64,000 nt of DNA. It comes from RGIG9379 sp031553005. Its GTDB lineage: Bacteria > Bacteroidota > Bacteroidia > Bacteroidales > Paludibacteraceae. The stretch lies in NCBI GenBank assembly GCA_031553005.1, contig JAVBMA010000042.1:1-64000 (forward strand), written 5' to 3'. The translations under genes were made by a program, and so were the position numbers. Below the pieces are notes generated by a model, which saw only the letters and a program-made list of their open reading frames with translations, was not told the DNA's origin and made no database searches. Shown here piece after piece: positions 23,477 through 32,155 of the stretch; within the stretch, counting starts at the first letter, position 1; each line of letters begins with the position of its first letter.

Positions 23477-24637
23477 CTACAATTTATCCCTTACCAACAA
23501 ATTCTGAATTGCATCAACTAATAACCCCGAAGAGAAAGGTATTGCAGATTCCTTCAATTTCCGAGCTGCCAGAAGCAATGAAGAGAATGTCAGATCTTGC
23601 TGCTTAACGCAACAAAACAACGGATAAGAAGAAAGATACTCTCCAAGGTATTCCTGCTCCGGCTGTCCGGGAGTAGGGACTAAAACCGCTTTTTTAGAGA
23701 TAGAAGCCAGTTCCATCACGCTGGTATAGCCCGAACGGCATACGACAATTTCCGAAACAGGAATCAATGTCTTTAATTCATTTTCTGAAACCCGGTTAAT
23801 AATTGTCAACTGTCTCAGAGAATCAACTTTTTTTTGTTCCTGCGAAACGCCTCTCACCAAGATTGCCTTATAATGTGATTCATCCTGAAAAAAAGAAATT
23901 ATTTTCTCCTCTAAAATCGTACGCTGAGGTTCTACTCCCGAAAGCAGAAACAAAAAATCATATTGTTTCTCTTCTACCGATAAAAAGTTTTCCTTTTGGA
24001 AACGGGATAAAATTCCAATAAACCGGGCATTAGCAGGTAAAGGCAGATTATGAGAAAGTTCTCCCGACAAATTTAACGAACCCGGTTCATCCGGAATCCA
24101 GCAATAAGTATATCGGGAAATAATCATCCGGTGTAAGCTACAAACAAGCGGCTCTAGAAAACGAAAACCGGACGGCATCCGCGCCCTTAGCTGATGAGTA
24201 ATATAAACCGAAACACAATCTTTACTAAAGAATCCGAACCTGTTATCGGAAATTACAATATCAATATTCCACTCTTTTATCAAATGTTTCAGTCGGCGGT
24301 GCTCCTTCCATGAAGCAGTAATAATTTTCGGGAGTGCTTTCAGAATTGGTATTATCTGCGAATTGCCATTGGAATAACGCATTTGGAAAGAAGACAGAAT
24401 AATATATGGGCAACCGGGAAATTCTTTCCGTAAAAATTCTAAGGCCAAACCGTCGCCAGCCAGAATTATCTCAAATCCGCAAGCTGCAAGGTCTTTCAAA
24501 ATCGGGATAGAACGGACAGCATGACCTAATCCCCAATTAAGGGGAGAGAAAAGAATCCGGCAGCCTCTCCCCTCAATCCCCTCTCCACAAGAGAGGGGAA
24601 GAGGAGTACTTCTCATTTTCTGTTCAATTTTCAACAT
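23477..24637 (-). CDS. Glycosyltransferase of the MurG/GT28-like fold
   Basis: A 386-aa protein whose core begins RILFSPLNWGLGHAVRSIPI, the N-terminal nucleotide-sugar-transferase motif of MurG-like enzymes with GxGHA, followed by FEIILAGDGLALEFLRKEFP. The C-terminal half has SEIVVCRSGYTSVMELASIS and LVPTPGQPEQEYLGEYL, the usual donor-binding GYTS-ME and PG-x-EQ motifs of GT28. No signal peptide. Residues about 13-25 (PLPLSCGEGIEGRG) are encoded by a mobile palindromic repeat inserted in the 5' coding region; without it the protein would plausibly begin at RILFSPLN. ATG 24637 is the open-frame start, ATG 24616 an alternative. The sugar and acceptor are unknown. Confidence 0.78.
   Translation of the reverse strand: MLKIEQKMRSTPLPLSCGEGIEGRGCRILFSPLNWGLGHAVRSIPILKDLAACGFEIILAGDGLALEFLRKEFPGCPYIILSSFQMRYSNGNSQIIPILKALPKIITASWKEHRRLKHLIKEWNIDIVISDNRFGFFSKDCVSVYITHQLRARMPSGFRFLEPLVCSLHRMIISRYTYCWIPDEPGSLNLSGELSHNLPLPANARFIGILSRFQKENFLSVEEKQYDFLFLLSGVEPQRTILEEKIISFFQDESHYKAILVRGVSQEQKKVDSLRQLTIINRVSENELKTLIPVSEIVVCRSGYTSVMELASISKKAVLVPTPGQPEQEYLGEYLSSYPLFCCVKQQDLTFSSLLLAARKLKESAIPFSSGLLVDAIQNLLVRDKL
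24563..24599 (+). repeat. GC-rich palindromic repeat, copy A (inside the glycosyltransferase gene)
   Basis: gcctctcccctcaatcccct and ctccacaagagagggga. The right part forms a cccctctc/gagaggg stem. It is translated on the minus strand as part of PLPLSCGEGIEGRG. A second copy in the opposite orientation is at 24656-24693. Confidence 0.8.
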
Positions 24638-24655
24638 ACTCTTCTTGTTTAGTCA

Positions 24656-24693
24656 TCCCCTCTCTTAAGGAGAGGGGGCCGGGGGGAGAGGCT
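24656..24693 (-). repeat. GC-rich palindromic repeat, copy B (upstream of the glycosyltransferase)
   Basis: cccctctcttaaggagaggg followed by ggccggggggagaggct. Its reverse complement matches copy A at most positions. The two copies face each other across about 56 bp containing the glycosyltransferase start codon, so the start could be held in a stem in the mRNA. Confidence 0.8.
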
Positions 24694-24698
24694 TCTTT

Positions 24699-25472
24699 TT
24701 AAGCGACCAAAACCTCAAATCCTTCATCCCTCAATTTTCCTGCAATCTTATCCATCTCTTCGCGCTCTACTTTTTGCAAAGTTTTAAAAGGAGCTTCCCG
24801 GTCAAGAGAATAAATCATTATCTGTTTAGGCTTAATTTCTTTTACCACTTTTATAAAAGCATCCAATTCTATATCAGTTGTATTATCTATTGTCAAACCA
24901 TTTATTTCTCCACGCAAAAACATGGTTTGAAGAATAAAGTTCCCATTGAATTGCTTCAATAAAGAGACAATTTTTGCAACGGTAATATTTTTATTCGGGG
25001 GATTGTCGATCAGTTGCATTGTCGATTCAATACCGGAATCCAATTTCAGGATATTATTATCAACCTTATTCAATGCTTCAAATACCATAGGTTTATGGAG
25101 CATAGTAGCATTCGAAAGCACACTTATCTTTGCATCCGGGAAAAATGAATCGCGTAAAACAATCGTATCATCTATGATTTTGTCAAAATCGGGATGTAAT
25201 GTAGGCTCACCGTTTCCGGCAAAAGTAATCACATCCGGCGCTATACCATCCGCCTTCATCTCCGAAAGCTTTTCCGACAAAGCCGTTTTCACATCTTCCC
25301 GCGAAGGCAACTTTCCTGTTTGTCCTTTTTCCAAAAGTCCACACTCACAATAAATACAGTCGAAGGAGCATAATTTTGTATTAACAGGTAAAAGATTAAC
25401 TCCTAAAGAAACTCCTAACCTACGGCTTTTTATCGGGCCAAAAACTATTTTATCAAAAAGAATGGTTGACAT
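24699..25472 (-). CDS. Radical SAM protein (COG0731-like Fe-S oxidoreductase)
   Basis: A 257-aa protein with the radical SAM cluster motif CSFDCIYC (CX3CX2C, about residues 35-42) after the family start FDKIVFGPIKSRRLGVSLGV, and VITFAGNGEPTLHPDFDKII, the SAM-binding GNGEPTLHP motif of this group. Other conserved parts: SVLSNATMLHKPMVFEALN and LKLDSGIESTMQLIDNPP. No SPASM or extra cysteine domain is seen. Its natural substrate is unknown; homologues are annotated as wyosine-like or anaerobic enzymes but that is not testable here. It lies on the minus strand upstream of the glycosyltransferase; a repeat separates it from the sulfatase-fold gene. Confidence 0.84.
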   Translation of the reverse strand: MSTILFDKIVFGPIKSRRLGVSLGVNLLPVNTKLCSFDCIYCECGLLEKGQTGKLPSREDVKTALSEKLSEMKADGIAPDVITFAGNGEPTLHPDFDKIIDDTIVLRDSFFPDAKISVLSNATMLHKPMVFEALNKVDNNILKLDSGIESTMQLIDNPPNKNITVAKIVSLLKQFNGNFILQTMFLRGEINGLTIDNTTDIELDAFIKVVKEIKPKQIMIYSLDREAPFKTLQKVEREEMDKIAGKLRDEGFEVLVA

Positions 25473-25484
25473 ATTGTTTCGCTT

Positions 25485-25627
25485 TTAAGTAATTGATAGA
25501 TTTAATGATATATTCAGATAAGTAAACAAGTTGACGAGTAAACGAGGAATAAAAATGACTTGTTTACTTTGTCTACTCATCAATTTGTTTACTAAAAACA
25601 TAACAATAAATTCTTTATAAAACTTAA
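25485..25627 (-). repeat. ~140-bp MITE-like hairpin repeat, copy 3
   Basis: Reverse orientation: begins ttaagtaattgatagattta, core gtaaacaagttgacgagtaa and tactttgtctactcatcaat, and ends ataaattctttataaaactt with aa. It ends 2 bp from the stop codon of the LTA-synthase-like gene. Confidence 0.85.
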
Positions 25628-25628
25628 A

Positions 25629-27440
25629 TTATCTCTTCGCCAAATCATCATACAATGATTGGAGAAAAGCTTTTCCTTTTTCGGTTAACGTTTTATTATC
25701 TTCCTTCAAGACTATATCGGCATCGCAATCATAAACCGCCTCGCCTTCGGGAGCAATAAATCCAAATCCGTTGTTAAATGCATAAAACGCAAATTCAGGG
25801 TCTTTTGTTCCGAAAATATTCTTACTAAAATTATATTCTGATGCATCTATTCCTAATTGGGTAAGAAGAGTTCTTGACAAATCAATCTGTGAAGCAATTT
25901 TCTCCACTTTCATCGGTTTCTCTACAACCCCACCAATCCACAACATTGGAATCTTAAACCTATTTACATCCGAATTTGTCATGGATTCGGGATACCGGGA
26001 AGCGTGATCCGGAAGAATCACCACCAACGAATTATCCCACCAACGACTTCTCTTTAAATCGGAAATAAAAGCCCCTACACAACTATCGGTATAAGCCACC
26101 GAATTCAGATAAGGATTGCTCAACTTAGCCATTGGCACATCATAAGGCTCGTGGCTGCTTAATGTCAGGATTAACTTCAAAAAAGGGGTATCCTTTTGTT
26201 CATTGAGCTCTTTCGTAACACGATCAAACAAAATATGATCATAGGCTCCCCATTTGGCAGAGAGTTCTTTCGAAGAAAAGTCTTTCTCCGAAACAATTTT
26301 TTCAAAACCTGAAGTCAATAGGTAAGAGCGAAGGTTTGTGAAATTTTCGTCTCCTCCATAATAAAAAGCAACATCGTATCCGGCATTCTTCAGAGAAAGA
26401 GGAATTTTAGGTACGTTTTGGGTTTTGTTTGGATATTTCATCAAAGAAGTTGTCGGCTGTCCCGGATAGCCACTCAAAACGGCAATCAATCCGCGATCTG
26501 TCCGGAAACTATTCGCATAAAACTGAGTAAAAAATATTCCCTCTTCCGATAATTTATCCAAATTCGGAGTAACACCTTTCTCTCCTCCAAGCGCTCCGAA
26601 TACATTAGAGCCAATACCTTCCAATATAATAAATATGATATTCGGCCGGTTATTTTTTAATACAAAAACTCCGGTTGAATCCTCCTTCTGAGAAACCATC
26701 TTGCTAAAGAGACAAGTGGCTTTTCCGGATTCCATGAATCTATATTGTTTATCAAAGTCTTCGTTCTTAGTGAATGAATAAATGAAATTCCAAACCGGAT
26801 TGATCGCTGCATGATTTAGAAATATCGATTTACTAAAATAAACACGCCCGGCATTCATTGTCGACACCCCTATTCCTCCCCGGATAAAAATAAAAAGTAT
26901 TACTGTAAAAAGAGACAAAGGGATAAGAGACCAAACTGAGCGATCGGAAATTAAGAAGAAACGCTTATGTAATTTCCTGAATATAAATAAAAAAGAAAGA
27001 TATAATATTAAAAAAAGTAGGACTGCCGTCAGATACATCTCCCAACTACCGCTTGCCATTGCATTTTTAGGTGATTCCAAATAAAAAAGCGGAGTAGAGT
27101 CGATACGAAATCCCCAGAAAGAATAGAGATATAGGTCGGCACAGCATATTAACAATACCAAAAATAACACTACTGCGGTATAGTAAAAAACAATCTTACC
27201 CAACAATTTATTCTCTTTAAAGAAAGAGGATACAAGCAACAAAACCGCAACAAAAATCGTGAAATAGCCAGCGGCAGACAAATCCATAGAAAAACCATGA
27301 ACAATCACATTTATCCACTCTAAGAATGAGAAATCAAAAGAATTTTCCCGATGAAAAAGCAAGAAAACAGGTTTCTGTACTACAAATAGTAAAACCCAGA
27401 AAAGATAATAAATGAGAATATATTTCAATCTTGCTTTCAT
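25629..27440 (-). CDS. LTA-synthase/sulfatase-fold membrane transferase
   Basis: A 603-aa alkaline-phosphatase-superfamily protein. The N-terminal ~230 residues contain about five membrane helices (YILIYYLFWVLLFVVQ, YFTIFVAVLLLVSSF, FYYTAVVLFLVLLICCADLY, YLTAVLLFLILYLSFLFIF, LIPLSLFTVILFIFIRGG). The extracytoplasmic catalytic domain has NIIFIILEGIGSNVFGALGG (metal-binding E), the nucleophile Thr in NSFRTDRGLIAVLSGYPGQP, and VVILPDHASRYPES (metal D/H). This matches the LtaS/phosphoglycerol-transferase group. In Gram-negative bacteria such proteins transfer phosphoglycerol or phosphoethanolamine to envelope glycans or lipid A; the substrate here is not known. Confidence 0.82.
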   Translation of the reverse strand: MKARLKYILIYYLFWVLLFVVQKPVFLLFHRENSFDFSFLEWINVIVHGFSMDLSAAGYFTIFVAVLLLVSSFFKENKLLGKIVFYYTAVVLFLVLLICCADLYLYSFWGFRIDSTPLFYLESPKNAMASGSWEMYLTAVLLFLILYLSFLFIFRKLHKRFFLISDRSVWSLIPLSLFTVILFIFIRGGIGVSTMNAGRVYFSKSIFLNHAAINPVWNFIYSFTKNEDFDKQYRFMESGKATCLFSKMVSQKEDSTGVFVLKNNRPNIIFIILEGIGSNVFGALGGEKGVTPNLDKLSEEGIFFTQFYANSFRTDRGLIAVLSGYPGQPTTSLMKYPNKTQNVPKIPLSLKNAGYDVAFYYGGDENFTNLRSYLLTSGFEKIVSEKDFSSKELSAKWGAYDHILFDRVTKELNEQKDTPFLKLILTLSSHEPYDVPMAKLSNPYLNSVAYTDSCVGAFISDLKRSRWWDNSLVVILPDHASRYPESMTNSDVNRFKIPMLWIGGVVEKPMKVEKIASQIDLSRTLLTQLGIDASEYNFSKNIFGTKDPEFAFYAFNNGFGFIAPEGEAVYDCDADIVLKEDNKTLTEKGKAFLQSLYDDLAKR

Positions 27441-27523
27441 ATAGAGTATTTAGGTGAATCTATTTTATTTGATGCCGGAAATATGCTGCACTTAATTATT
27501 GAGGTGACTTGTTTTTATAGGAA

Positions 27524-27922
27524 CTATTTTAAGTTTCGTCGTTCACGAATGATAAGAAATGCTTCTTCCTTAATATTTTCGGGCAACTCTATATTCCTTG
27601 ATTGAAGGCTTTTCAGCCACCCCGCAATATCAAGTTCTTGTAAAGTATAGAAAATATCACTGAATTGACGTATTTCATCTTCATTATAAGAAACCGGAGA
27701 GCGACCCGCAAATATATCCAATTCCTCGTCGTCATAATATTCTATCTCGATCTTAAACCGAAGCAAACTTTCCTTTTCACAAACCGCATGAGCTCCACAA
27801 CATTCGCTCTCATCTTCATGAGATAGCATGTTAGTAGAGGTATCTTTTTTTTTCAAATGACTAACGCCCCAAAAAACAACAATAATGCACAAAAATAATA
27901 ATGCAAGATATACTCCGGACAT
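27524..27922 (-). CDS. Conserved Bacteroidales small membrane-anchored protein (CCGAHAVCEK family)
   Basis: A 132-aa protein with an N-terminal membrane helix (YLALLFLCIIVVFWGVS) and a soluble acidic part. Three clustered cysteines in ESECCGAHAVCEKES could bind a metal or cluster; I recall this motif, and the later EYYDDEELD and GWLKSLQSRNIELPENIKE, from uncharacterised Bacteroidales proteins. No function is known. It lies 11 bp downstream of the murF stop on the same strand, so it is probably co-transcribed with murF, and a cell-envelope role is conceivable. Confidence 0.72.
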   Translation of the reverse strand: MSGVYLALLFLCIIVVFWGVSHLKKKDTSTNMLSHEDESECCGAHAVCEKESLLRFKIEIEYYDDEELDIFAGRSPVSYNEDEIRQFSDIFYTLQELDIAGWLKSLQSRNIELPENIKEEAFLIIRERRNLK

Positions 27923-27933
27923 ACAAACTGTAC

Positions 27934-29205
27934 TTAAAGGAAATCCACGACTTTCATTAAATGCATACTATTAGATCCCTTAATCAGAATCACAGCATCC
28001 TGTATGGGATTTTGTTTGAGCCAAAGCAAAAACTCGTCTACATCGTTATAGCTATTGAAAGAAGTATTTGCTTTTTTAAAACAAGGACCTATTAAAAAGG
28101 CATTTTTTAAGGATGGATCCGATAGCAATTTTACGATCGCTTCGTGTTCTTCTTCGCTCTGTGATCCAAGTTCTTTCATATCTCCCAATATGACTATTTT
28201 ATAGGGCAAAGACATTTGGATAAAGTTGGAAAGAGAGGCTTTCATGCTTGTAGGATTAGCATTGTAAGCATCTATTATTAATTTGTTTTTTTTCGTTTCC
28301 TTATACTGTGAACGATTGTTTTGAGGAATATAGGTTTCCAATGCCTCCACAATTTTATCTGCCGGAACATCAAAATAACATCCGATAACAATAGATGCCA
28401 AAACATTCTCAAAATTATACCTGCCGATCAGGTGTGTATGTATAATGTTTTCATTCCATTTGAGAGACAGGAAAGGCTCTGAATTCAATATTTCCCCTTT
28501 TACATAAGAGTCATCATTTGTTCCATAAGTAATTTTATCCAAACCTGTCGATAGAGAACCTAATAACTCATTATCCTGATTAATAAATACTTTTCCGTGA
28601 TGCTCCCGAAGAAAATCATACAATTCGCCTTTTGTCTTTATTACTCCTTCAAAAGAACCAAAGCCCTCTAAATGAGCTTTCCCTATATTGGTTATCAGTC
28701 CATAATCAGGCAAAGCAATATCTACCAATTCTTTTATATCTCCGCAGTGGCTGGCACCCATTTCTATGACTGCCAGTTGGTCTTCTTTAGTTAATTTTAA
28801 AAGAGTTAATGGGACTCCTATATGGTTATTCAAGTTTCCTTGTGTAAAGAGAACCTTATATTTTTGTTGCAGAACAGACGCTATTAGCTCTTTAGTCGTT
28901 GTTTTTCCATTTGTTCCGGTAATACCGATCACCGGAATTCCCAATGTTTCCCGGTGCTTCCGGGCTAGTTGCTGCAAGGCTTGTAAAGAATCGGATACAT
29001 AAAATATGTTCTTATCGTCTGCAAACTCCTTTTCGTCCACGAAAGCATAGCTACAGCCTTTTTCGATTGCATCTTTCGCAAATAGATTCCCATTAAATGA
29101 GCCTCCTTTCAAAGCAAAAAACAGAGAGTCTTTTAAACAATTACGACTATCTGTCGTAATCTGCGGATGCTCCAAAAATAGGGTATAAATACTATCAATA
29201 TTCAT
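27934..29205 (-). CDS. murF: UDP-N-acetylmuramoyl-tripeptide--D-alanyl-D-alanine ligase
   Basis: Adds D-Ala-D-Ala to the UDP-MurNAc-tripeptide in the cytoplasm. MNIDSIYTLFLEHPQITTDS at 29205 (ATG) is the typical start; the frame stays open to 29313 but that longer form would run into the gldJ terminator. The ATP motif GITGTNGKTTTKELIA lies near residue 100, VIEMGASHCGDIKEL and ITNIGKAHLEGFGSFEG follow, and DAYNANPTSMKASLSNF with ILGDMKELGSQSEEEHEAI form the C-terminal domain. The protein is about 423 aa, slightly short as in other Bacteroidales. It sits downstream of gldJ, with a terminator between. Confidence 0.94.
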   Translation of the reverse strand: MNIDSIYTLFLEHPQITTDSRNCLKDSLFFALKGGSFNGNLFAKDAIEKGCSYAFVDEKEFADDKNIFYVSDSLQALQQLARKHRETLGIPVIGITGTNGKTTTKELIASVLQQKYKVLFTQGNLNNHIGVPLTLLKLTKEDQLAVIEMGASHCGDIKELVDIALPDYGLITNIGKAHLEGFGSFEGVIKTKGELYDFLREHHGKVFINQDNELLGSLSTGLDKITYGTNDDSYVKGEILNSEPFLSLKWNENIIHTHLIGRYNFENVLASIVIGCYFDVPADKIVEALETYIPQNNRSQYKETKKNKLIIDAYNANPTSMKASLSNFIQMSLPYKIVILGDMKELGSQSEEEHEAIVKLLSDPSLKNAFLIGPCFKKANTSFNSYNDVDEFLLWLKQNPIQDAVILIKGSNSMHLMKVVDFL

Positions 29206-29238
29206 TTCCAACGGATTAATAGTGATATTTATTGATAC

Positions 29239-29264
29239 AAAAAAAGCCCCCAGTGGGGCTTTTT
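29239..29264. terminator. Terminator between gldJ and murF
   Basis: aaaaaaagcccccagtgggg, then ctttttc. The agcccc/ggggct stem is flanked by A and T runs, so it works in both directions; in context it ends the gldJ transcript (minus strand), so murF probably has its own start or receives read-through. Confidence 0.85.
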
Positions 29265-29287
29265 CTGATATAATAAGTTTGAGATTA

Positions 29288-30847
29288 TTATTTGTTATCG
29301 TCTTCCGGACCAACTTTACTCATTGCACAACGGAAACCAATATCGCTACGGGATTCAGCTTGTTCCAAATAGCGCCTTTGTCCCGGATTCAACCAGTATG
29401 CACGGTCTTTCCATGATCCACCTTTATATACTCTGGTTGTATTTGAAACTTTAGAAGTTAATAAACCTTCAGCATCGGTATCAGGATCATATAATTTTTT
29501 TGTTGCGATATCAGTATCTGTAGCTTCTTTCCAAGTATTTCTACTCATACTGCTTGCAGCATCTCCATCTCTGTAATTACGAACATCCAATTTGGCATAT
29601 TTAGCAGGTTCTGTTTGTTTGTCTGCAGGAATTGCAAATACCACACGTCCTAAGCTATCAATTTGCGGGATCTTAACGTTTTTACCGTCTACAGTGCTTT
29701 CTGTATATACTGGTGAAACATATTCATTACCACGGAAAGGATTGTATTCTTGCTCATCATCGCTTGTCAATATACGATAAACATCCAATACCCATTCGTT
29801 TACGTTTCCAGCCATATTATATAATCCGAATTCATTTGGCCAAAACGCATCTACCGGAGCAGTAATAGAAGCATGGTCATTCAACGCACCTCCCATACCC
29901 ATCATATCTCCTCGTCCACGAACAAAGTTAGCTTGCATTTCCCCTCTGAATTTCTTTTCCGGATTTCTCATCTGGTGACCATACCAAGGATAAATTTTTC
30001 TTTCTTTATAGTTTTCTTCACCTTCAACTGATTTGGTACCATAAGCTGCATATTCCCATTCAGCTTCAGTTGGGAGACGGAACTTAGGCAACAATATACC
30101 GTCAGACATATTAGTCTTTCTCATATTTCCATACACGTCTTTTACCGGTTTTTTTCCATTTTCAGGTTGGTAGTCTTCTTTAGAAGAATATTTCGCAGTA
30201 TTAAATACTTGGTTTTGTGCAATATCATTTGCATCTGTATTTCCTTTTAAAGCTTGGAAATCCGGATATTTAATAACACCTTTTTCAACTAATCTCAACT
30301 CATTCACACGGTCTGTACGCCAAACACAATAGTCAAAAGCTTGTTCCCATGAAACTCCTACTACCGGATAGTAGTTGTATGCTACGTGTGAAAAATAGTA
30401 ATCCAAATAAGGCTCATTATAAGCCAACTCTTCTCTCCATACTAATGTATCGGGATATGCTTTGTCGACTAACTCTAGATTATTATGAAATACATTTCTC
30501 ATCCAATGCAAATATTCTCTCCAGTTAAGGTTGCTGATTTCACATTGATCCATATAAAAAGAAGCTACGGTAACTCTTCTTGGGATATTATTCCAGTCTC
30601 CGATTACATCCTCAAAAACACGTCCCATTGTGAACGTACCCCCTTGAACGAAAGACATTCCCGGAGGAGTATCTTGTTTGTAATTATAAACTACCTGAAA
30701 ACCTCCATTTTTCTTGTCATTATACTTCCAACCCGTAACATTTGACTGTTTGGAATCTTTCAGTTTTTTTCCACCACCACATGAAACCAACGATGCCGCA
30801 AGAATCATTAACAATATTGCCGGTTTAAAAAGCTTTAAGTGTTTCAT
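29288..30847 (-). CDS. gldJ: Gliding/T9SS lipoprotein GldJ (SUMF1-like fold)
   Basis: A 519-aa outer-membrane lipoprotein. The signal ends in the lipobox LAASLVSC (Cys about residue 23). A formylglycine-generating-enzyme-like (SUMF1) domain follows: SFVQGGTFTMGRVFEDVIGD, WNNIPRRVTVASFYMDQCEI, PVVGVSWEQAFDYCVWR, FRLPTEAEWEYAAYG, NMAGNVNEWVLDVYR, YKGGSWKDRAYWLNPGQRRY, DIGFRCAM. The stretch VTGWKYNDKKNGGFQVVYNY before it resembles GldJ rather than the paralogue GldK/PorK, which starts differently. GldJ stabilises other Gld/T9SS proteins in Flavobacterium. No other T9SS core gene is near, but the window encodes T9SS cargo. Adjacent murF matches the flavobacterial order as I recall it. Confidence 0.86.
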   Translation of the reverse strand: MKHLKLFKPAILLMILAASLVSCGGGKKLKDSKQSNVTGWKYNDKKNGGFQVVYNYKQDTPPGMSFVQGGTFTMGRVFEDVIGDWNNIPRRVTVASFYMDQCEISNLNWREYLHWMRNVFHNNLELVDKAYPDTLVWREELAYNEPYLDYYFSHVAYNYYPVVGVSWEQAFDYCVWRTDRVNELRLVEKGVIKYPDFQALKGNTDANDIAQNQVFNTAKYSSKEDYQPENGKKPVKDVYGNMRKTNMSDGILLPKFRLPTEAEWEYAAYGTKSVEGEENYKERKIYPWYGHQMRNPEKKFRGEMQANFVRGRGDMMGMGGALNDHASITAPVDAFWPNEFGLYNMAGNVNEWVLDVYRILTSDDEQEYNPFRGNEYVSPVYTESTVDGKNVKIPQIDSLGRVVFAIPADKQTEPAKYAKLDVRNYRDGDAASSMSRNTWKEATDTDIATKKLYDPDTDAEGLLTSKVSNTTRVYKGGSWKDRAYWLNPGQRRYLEQAESRSDIGFRCAMSKVGPEDDNK

Positions 30848-30988
30848 AGTACCAATTATGAATATAAGATGTTTGTTATTTGTGAATTTAGTAACCGCCT
30901 AAAAGGGTAACTCCTTTTCCAACGTTTTATTGTGAAAAACGCTGTTAAAAACATAATTTTTCCGAACTATATTTTATCAAGCAGCGAA

Positions 30989-30996
30989 CAAAGATA
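30989..30996 (-). promoter_or_regulatory. Putative -7 element of the gldJ promoter
   Basis: caaagata on the + strand, i.e. tatctttg on the minus strand, matches TAnnTTTG. It implies a leader of about 135 nt before the gldJ ATG. No clear -33 TTG at the expected distance. Confidence 0.45.
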
Positions 30997-31005
30997 TATA
31001 TTTTC

Positions 31006-31013
31006 TATTTTTG
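31006..31013 (+). promoter_or_regulatory. Putative -7 element of the folP promoter
   Basis: tatttttg matches TAnnTTTG and lies 58 bp before the folP ATG, back to back with the gldJ element. No -33 TTG found. Confidence 0.45.
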
Positions 31014-31071
31014 TAAAAATTTTTTCGAGATATTTTTTTAGTTTTTTTTAATAATGAATCGATTTTAAATA

Positions 31072-31908
31072 ATGTTAATCAATATAAATGGTTCTTTAGT
31101 CGATTTTTCCGTTCCCATTGTGATGGGAATCCTCAATATTACCCCCGATTCTTTCTTCGAAGGAAGCCGTTATCAGACGGAAGGAAAAATACTGCACAGA
31201 GCCGAAGAAATTATTCGGCAAGGCGGTCAGATAATTGATATTGGCGGATATTCAACCCGTCCCGGAGCAAAAGAAGTAACCGAAGCAGAAGAACTCAAGA
31301 GAGTTACTTTTGCCATGGATATTATACAAAAAAAATTCCCCGGCATTCCGGTTTCCATTGATACTTTCAGAGCAAAAGTAGCTAAAATAACCGTCTGCGA
31401 TTTTGGAGCCGCTATTATTAACGACATTTCCGGGGGTGAATTAGACGAAAAAATGTTCGAAACCGTCGCAGCATTAAAGGTTCCTTATATATTAATGCAC
31501 ATGAAAGGAAATCCCCAGACGATGGAACAAAATATAAATTATGTGGATTTTATACCGGATTTTTTTCTTTATTTTGCAGAGAAGGTTGAAAACTTAAAAT
31601 TATTGGGAGTGAATGACATTATTCTGGATCCGGGATTCGGTTTTGCAAAAACACTGGATCAGAATTATGAGTTACTTTCTAAAATGAGCTTGCTCTCTCA
31701 GTTCGAATTGCCGATATTGGCGGGTGTATCCAGAAAAAGAATGATCTGGCAATTGCTCGATTCCTCACCCGGAGAAAGTTTAAACGGAACCACCGTTTTA
31801 AACACTCTGGCTTTGTCACAGGGAGCAAATATACTTCGCGTTCATGATGTAAAAGAAGCGGTTGAAACCGTAAAAATATATTGCAAATATAAAAATTTTG
31901 AAGCTTAG
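31072..31908 (+). CDS. folP: Dihydropteroate synthase
   Basis: Joins p-aminobenzoate to 6-hydroxymethyl-7,8-dihydropterin diphosphate in folate synthesis; the target of sulfonamides. The 278-aa protein shows VMGILNITPDSFFEGSRYQT, IIDIGGYSTRPGAKEV, VSIDTFRAKVAK, AIINDISGGELDEKM, LMHMKGNPQTMEQ, DIILDPGFGFAKT and LAGVSRKRMI, all family motifs in order; the C-terminal ILRVHDVKEAVETV is normal. ATG 31072. dacA is 247 bp downstream on the same strand but a mobile repeat sits between them. Confidence 0.96.
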   Translation: MLININGSLVDFSVPIVMGILNITPDSFFEGSRYQTEGKILHRAEEIIRQGGQIIDIGGYSTRPGAKEVTEAEELKRVTFAMDIIQKKFPGIPVSIDTFRAKVAKITVCDFGAAIINDISGGELDEKMFETVAALKVPYILMHMKGNPQTMEQNINYVDFIPDFFLYFAEKVENLKLLGVNDIILDPGFGFAKTLDQNYELLSKMSLLSQFELPILAGVSRKRMIWQLLDSSPGESLNGTTVLNTLALSQGANILRVHDVKEAVETVKIYCKYKNFEA

Positions 31909-31912
31909 GCTT

Positions 31913-32065
31913 TTAAGTAATTGATAAGACTTAATAATATATTTAAATAAGTAGACAAAGTAAACAAGTTGACGAGTAAATGAGGAATAAGAATGACTTG
32001 TTTACTTTGTTTACTCGTCAACTCGTTTATTAAAAATATAACAATAAATTCTTTATAAAACTTAC
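31913..32065 (-). repeat. ~140-bp MITE-like hairpin repeat, copy 4
   Basis: Reverse orientation between folP and dacA: ttaagtaattgataagactt at the left, gtagacaaagtaaacaagtt and tgtttactttgtttactcgt in the hairpin arms, aataaattctttataaaact then tac at the right. At 153 bp it is the longest copy and keeps both hairpin arms. It starts 4 bp after the folP stop. Confidence 0.87.
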
Positions 32066-32155
32066 ATATACAAATTGGATAAAATTGACTACACAACAAT
32101 TTTATACTTTTAAATCTTAAACTTTCGGGCTTCTCAATTTATATCGAAAGAAATT

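Noticed and set aside
25485..25627. Simple Rho-independent terminators in place of the ~140-bp repeats
   Set aside because: The copies are too long, lack T runs at the stem end, and some lie upstream of genes; the shared outer ends make a mobile or dispersed repeat more likely.
29288..30847. PorK/GldK instead of GldJ
   Set aside because: The region before the SUMF1 domain (TGWKYNDKKNGGFQV) and the FEDVIGDWNN segment resemble GldJ; other T9SS core genes that normally accompany GldK are absent. Not confirmed by search.
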